Assembly (NCBI GenBank): GCA_947629455.1
Contig: CANRDT010000003.1
Span: forward strand, 1-64,000
Length of the DNA stretch: 64,000 nucleotides
Direction of reading: 5' to 3'
Source: an uncultured Ruminococcus sp.
GTDB lineage: Bacteria; Bacillota; Clostridia; Oscillospirales; Ruminococcaceae
Position 1 is the first letter of the stretch. Each line of letters begins with the position of its first letter. Shown here one piece after another: positions 60,984 to 64,000 of this stretch. Both the position numbers and the translations under genes were made by a program. The notes below the pieces were generated by a model. The model did not search any database. It was given only the letters and a program-made list of their open reading frames with translations, and was not told the DNA's origin.

Positions 60984-62225
60984 TTATACCTTGATGATAC
61001 TAAGCAGTACGCCTGCGGCGACCGCCGAACCGATAACGCCTGCAACGTTCGGTCCCATAGCGTGCATAAGCAGATAGTTGGTAGGCACTTCCTCCTGTCC
61101 GACCTTCTGCGAAACACGCGCCGCCATCGGCACTGCGGAAACGCCGGCAGAACCGATCAGGGGATTGATCTTTCCGCCCGAAACAAGATACATAACTTTG
61201 CCGAGCAGAACGCCGCAGGCAGTACCGATCGAAAACGCAATAACGCCGAGCAGTATGACCTCTCCGAACTGAATGGTAAGTATCTTGTCGGCTCTCGTGG
61301 TCGCGCCGACGGAAACTCCAAGGAAGATCGTGATGATATTCATAAGCTCGTTCTGAGCCGTCTTAGCTATACGGTCGCAGCAGCCGCTCTCTTTGAGCAG
61401 ATTGCCGAACATAAGCATACCGACCAGCGGAGCGGCAGAGGGTATCATCAGCGAAATGATTATCGTAACAAGTATCGGGAAAATGAGCTTTTCGACTTTA
61501 GATACCTGCCTGAGCTGTCCCATAACCACCGAACGTTCCTTTTTGGTGGTGAGTGCGCGCATTATCGGAGGCTGGATTATAGGGACGAGCGCCATATAAG
61601 TATACGCCGCAAGCGCGATAGTACCGACGCCGATGTTATCCGTCTTGGAAAGCAGTCTTGACGAAACATATATCGCGGTAGGACCGTCAGCGCCGCCGAT
61701 TATCGCAATAGAACCACATTCCGCCGCGCTCATACCGAGTACAGCCGCGCCAATGAATGTAAAGAATATACCGCCCTGCGCCGCCGCACCGAGCAGAAAG
61801 CTCTTCGGATTGGCTATCAGCGGACCAAAGTCGGTCATTGCGCCAATGCCGAGGAAGATAAGCGGAGGATATATCTGCAACTTGACGCCCATATACAGTA
61901 TATCGAGCAATCCGCCGTGCTGTAGTATACGCCCGTAATCAATGTAATGATCGTTTACCGCGCCGCTGCTCTCGGTGATAGTACCGTAGTCCCAGAACTC
62001 GGGGTGATACATCTCCGCATACGGAAGATTGGTGAGCAGCATACCGAAAGAGATCGGCAAAAGCAGCAGCGGCTCAAATCCCTTGGCGATAGCCAGATAC
62101 ATAAAAACAAAGGAAATAAGTATCATTATTATATTTTTCCAGCCGCCGTCCACAAGGAAACCCGCTATGCCGGACTGACGGGCAAGGTCTGCCAATGTTT
62201 CTAAAAAGCTTGTAATAATGCCCAT
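60984..62225 (-). CDS. Na+-translocating decarboxylase beta subunit
   Basis: The 413-residue membrane protein of the OadB/GcdB/MmdB family has about 9-11 helices, with the Na+-site motif IIGGADGPTAIYVSS in the middle and the late NPLIGSAGVSAVPMAARV. It couples decarboxylation of oxaloacetate, methylmalonyl-CoA or glutaconyl-CoA to Na+ export; the substrate is set by an alpha subunit not present here. It follows the gamma subunit gene on the same strand. Confidence 0.95.
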   Translation of the reverse strand: MGIITSFLETLADLARQSGIAGFLVDGGWKNIIMILISFVFMYLAIAKGFEPLLLLPISFGMLLTNLPYAEMYHPEFWDYGTITESSGAVNDHYIDYGRILQHGGLLDILYMGVKLQIYPPLIFLGIGAMTDFGPLIANPKSFLLGAAAQGGIFFTFIGAAVLGMSAAECGSIAIIGGADGPTAIYVSSRLLSKTDNIGVGTIALAAYTYMALVPIIQPPIMRALTTKKERSVVMGQLRQVSKVEKLIFPILVTIIISLMIPSAAPLVGMLMFGNLLKESGCCDRIAKTAQNELMNIITIFLGVSVGATTRADKILTIQFGEVILLGVIAFSIGTACGVLLGKVMYLVSGGKINPLIGSAGVSAVPMAARVSQKVGQEEVPTNYLLMHAMGPNVAGVIGSAVAAGVLLSIIKV

Positions 62226-62276
62226 TAAAGATCCACTGTCCTTTCAAAATAAAATGCTGTGTTCAATTGCCCATTG

Positions 62277-62723
62277 TCAGAACTGACGCGTATTTTCGGC
62301 AATACCTGCGCTCGCCCACACACTGCGCGAGGGCTTTGCGTTCTTTACGCTGCGCAGAACAAGCTTTTTGCCGCTTTGAGCACTCATTGCAGCTACTGCG
62401 GCAGCTATCACGGCGACTATCTCATCGCTTATGCCGTCCTCAATCTCCATTGGCGCGGCAGGCGCTGACCGGGCGCTGTTTTCAGCCTCTTTGCGGGTAT
62501 TCTCCGCTGCCGCCTCAGCCTCCGCCTTGATCTTAGCCGCCTTCTTGTCGTTTATATTTTTAAAGATAAGACCGTATAACGTAACAAACAGTATAAGCAG
62601 AATAAGTCCTATAAAAACAACTACCAGTCCGGTAATGACCACCGAAGAGACCGTTCCCGCATCGAGATGACGATCCGTACCCTTTAACAGCAGCTGCGCA
62701 ACATCATTAAAACACCGATCCAT
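62277..62723 (-). CDS. Na+-pump decarboxylase gamma subunit (OadG-like)
   Basis: The 148-residue protein has one membrane helix (about 24-52; SSVVITGLVVVFIGLILLILF), an Ala/Glu-rich charged linker, and the C-terminal motif ISDEIVAVIAAAVAAM with SVWASAGIAENTR, as in OadG-type subunits that assemble the complex. ATG follows AAAGGGG. Alpha subunit and biotin carrier genes are not adjacent within the window. Confidence 0.88.
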   Translation of the reverse strand: MDRCFNDVAQLLLKGTDRHLDAGTVSSVVITGLVVVFIGLILLILFVTLYGLIFKNINDKKAAKIKAEAEAAAENTRKEAENSARSAPAAPMEIEDGISDEIVAVIAAAVAAMSAQSGKKLVLRSVKNAKPSRSVWASAGIAENTRQF

Positions 62724-62948
62724 ACCGCTACCCCTTTATATTAAGAATAATTTGCGATCTTTAAAGACAGTCGGAAACGTCCGCTGCAGATCGCCGACAA
62801 GAGCAGAAATACTCTTCCCAATCATATTAATTATACACTATTCCCGTGCGGAATACAAGACCGGTAACAATATTTTCAAATGTTTTTGACGTTTTTTTCA
62901 TATCCGCGGAAAAAATAGCTTTATGTCAGGAAATTTACAAATAAAGCA

Positions 62949-62976
62949 TTGCAATTTTCAGAGAGTGTGCTACAAT
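62949..62976 (+). promoter_or_regulatory. Promoter of the MscS gene
   Basis: TTGCAA (62949-62954), 16 bp, extended -10 TGCTACAAT (core 62971-62976). Confidence 0.6.
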
Positions 62977-63025
62977 TATATTCAGATACACCTGCCATAA
63001 ATTTTTGTTTTCGGAGGCGCTTGCG

Positions 63026-63841
63026 GTGACGGATAAACTTCTTGAAAAGCTTGAACAGTTCATGCCTGTACTCATCTCTGCGGTGATCGTTTTCATGATC
63101 GGCGCGACGGTGATAAAGCTGCTCACAAAGGGACTGGCTAAGGCTCTTAAACGCAGTAAGGTAGACCCAACGGCGCACGACTTTCTCGTTTCGCTCGTGC
63201 GTTCGCTTATGTATGTGCTGCTCGTGATAATCGTGCTTTCTATGCTGAGCGTGCCTATGACATCTATCATAGCAACGCTGAGCGCAGCAGGACTTGCAAT
63301 AGGTCTTGCACTGCAAAGCAGCCTTTCAAACGTTGCGGGCGGATTTATCATAATGTTCTCGCAGCCGTTCCACGCCGGAGATTTTGTCGAAATAAACGGC
63401 GTTACGGGTACGGTGACGGGTATAACCGTGCTTTATACCAGACTGCTCACCATTGACAACAAGGCTGTCCTTATCCCAAACGGAACGGTCTCCGCGTCCA
63501 CGATAATCAATTACACACAAGAGGATCTGCGGCGGCTGGATATGCGCTTTTCAATAGATTACAAGGCGGATCACCGCCTTGCCCAACAGCTTGTTTATCA
63601 GGTGCTTGAAAACGAACCTCTCGCCCTTGATTCGCCCGATCCGCCCTCCGTAGTAATGTGCGAACACAGCGCAAGTGCCATAAAGCTGCTTGCCAAAGTA
63701 TGGGTGAAGTCGGACAAATACTGGGAGCTCAACTATTCCCTGCTTGAAAAGGTCAAGGACGCATTTGACAAAAACGGAATAAGTATTCCCTACGACCAGC
63801 TTGACGTACATATTTCCTCCGACCCCGACGGCGAATCATAA
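63026..63841 (+). CDS. Small-conductance mechanosensitive channel (MscS family)
   Basis: The 271-residue protein has three membrane helices (about 10-35, 55-78, 83-110). The pore helix (SAAGLAIGLALQSSLSNVAGG) has the Gly/Ala pattern of MscS TM3, followed by the beta domain (GDFVEINGVTGTVTGITVLYT; IPNGTVSASTIINYT) and the alpha/beta tail. It opens under membrane tension to release solutes. Start GTG at 63026 with GGAGG eight bases ahead; the track's TTG at 63005 lies before that site. Confidence 0.95.
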   Translation: MTDKLLEKLEQFMPVLISAVIVFMIGATVIKLLTKGLAKALKRSKVDPTAHDFLVSLVRSLMYVLLVIIVLSMLSVPMTSIIATLSAAGLAIGLALQSSLSNVAGGFIIMFSQPFHAGDFVEINGVTGTVTGITVLYTRLLTIDNKAVLIPNGTVSASTIINYTQEDLRRLDMRFSIDYKADHRLAQQLVYQVLENEPLALDSPDPPSVVMCEHSASAIKLLAKVWVKSDKYWELNYSLLEKVKDAFDKNGISIPYDQLDVHISSDPDGES

Positions 63842-63851
63842 TGCCCAAGGA

Positions 63852-64000
63852 GTTCAGTTTTGAAATTTTGTGTAAGCGTTTTTTATCTTAGGTAATTGGC
63901 AGCTTTTTTGGTTATTTTTCCTCCGCCGCAGGCGGAGGAAAAATAATTTAATGGTATATTCTCCGCTGTTAGCGGAGAATATACACCAAAAGCCGACTAT
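63852..64000. repeat. Modular palindromic repeat running off the window
   Basis: It starts GGAGTTCAGTTTTGAAATTTTGTGTAAGC (like the start at 37.07 kb), then TTATTTTTCCTCCGCC around GCA and GTATATTCTCCGCT around GTT. The far end is cut by the window. Confidence 0.75.

Overview
The window looks like chromosome from a low-to-mid GC, Gram-positive gut or rumen clostridium close to Ruminococcus (Oscillospiraceae). The evidence is a GH94 cellobiose phosphorylase very like that of Ruminococcus albus, cohesin and dockerin proteins with Thr-rich linkers, a lipoteichoic acid synthase-type sulfatase, a class 3 prolyl-tRNA synthetase, Na+-pump decarboxylase subunits, strong Shine-Dalgarno sites and consensus TTGACA/TATAAT promoters. 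No rRNA, tRNA, CRISPR array, transposase or phage gene was seen.

Layout. 0.1-2.6 kb: a TetR-controlled oxidoreductase/cupin operon with palindromic operators on its promoter. 2.7-7.8 kb: a FtsX-type ABC exporter with its own two-component system. 8.2-11.4 kb: a lipoprotein and two ABC-2-like membrane proteins without an ATPase. 11.6-12.9 kb: a cysteine desulfurase-like enzyme with a DUF3343 sulfur/selenium carrier-like protein. 13.2-16.3 kb: YfhO membrane protein and a Nudix hydrolase. 17.0-21.1 kb: branched-chain amino acid genes (leuC, Dabb protein, unknown, leuD, then ilvE from its own promoter), preceded by an unusual palindromic leader. 21.5-28.7 kb: a surface cluster with a dockerin-bearing glucosaminidase, two convergent cohesin proteins and a LacI-sensor/GGDEF protein. 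29-34.5 kb: cyclophilin, unknown proteins, a tail-anchored J-domain-like protein, nadA and a lone EIIA. 35-39 kb: ABC-F protein, a MecA-like adaptor missed by ATG-based calling, rpe and a YfbR-like nucleotidase. 39.8-44.6 kb: an ExbB/ExbD-like ion-driven motor pair in one run with an extra ExbD-fold protein, a patatin lipase, a phosphoesterase and a PepV-like dipeptidase. 44.8-47.2 kb: cellobiose phosphorylase. 47.5-56.5 kb: lipid kinase, TPR protein, small exporter, HAD phosphatase, LTA synthase, DUF3592, two tiny genes absent from the ORF track, and a TrkA-N/RyR-domain membrane protein. 57.3-63.8 kb: proS, an aspartate aminotransferase-like enzyme, Na+-pump beta and gamma subunits and an MscS channel.

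The most distinctive non-genic feature is a set of intergenic repeats of about 70-270 bp. Many share inverted ends (GGAAATCAATTTT ... AAAATTGATTTCC), and they carry interchangeable perfect palindromes with 14-17 bp arms. They occur at about a dozen sites in this window only between genes, and look like non-autonomous (MITE-like) elements or a species-specific family of palindromic units.

The best candidates for something undescribed are the ExbB/ExbD-like motor joined to a patatin lipase in a monoderm, the palindromic leader ahead of leuC, the modular repeat family, and the RyR-domain TrkA-N protein. All functional statements are inferred from sequence read by eye; no database search was run.
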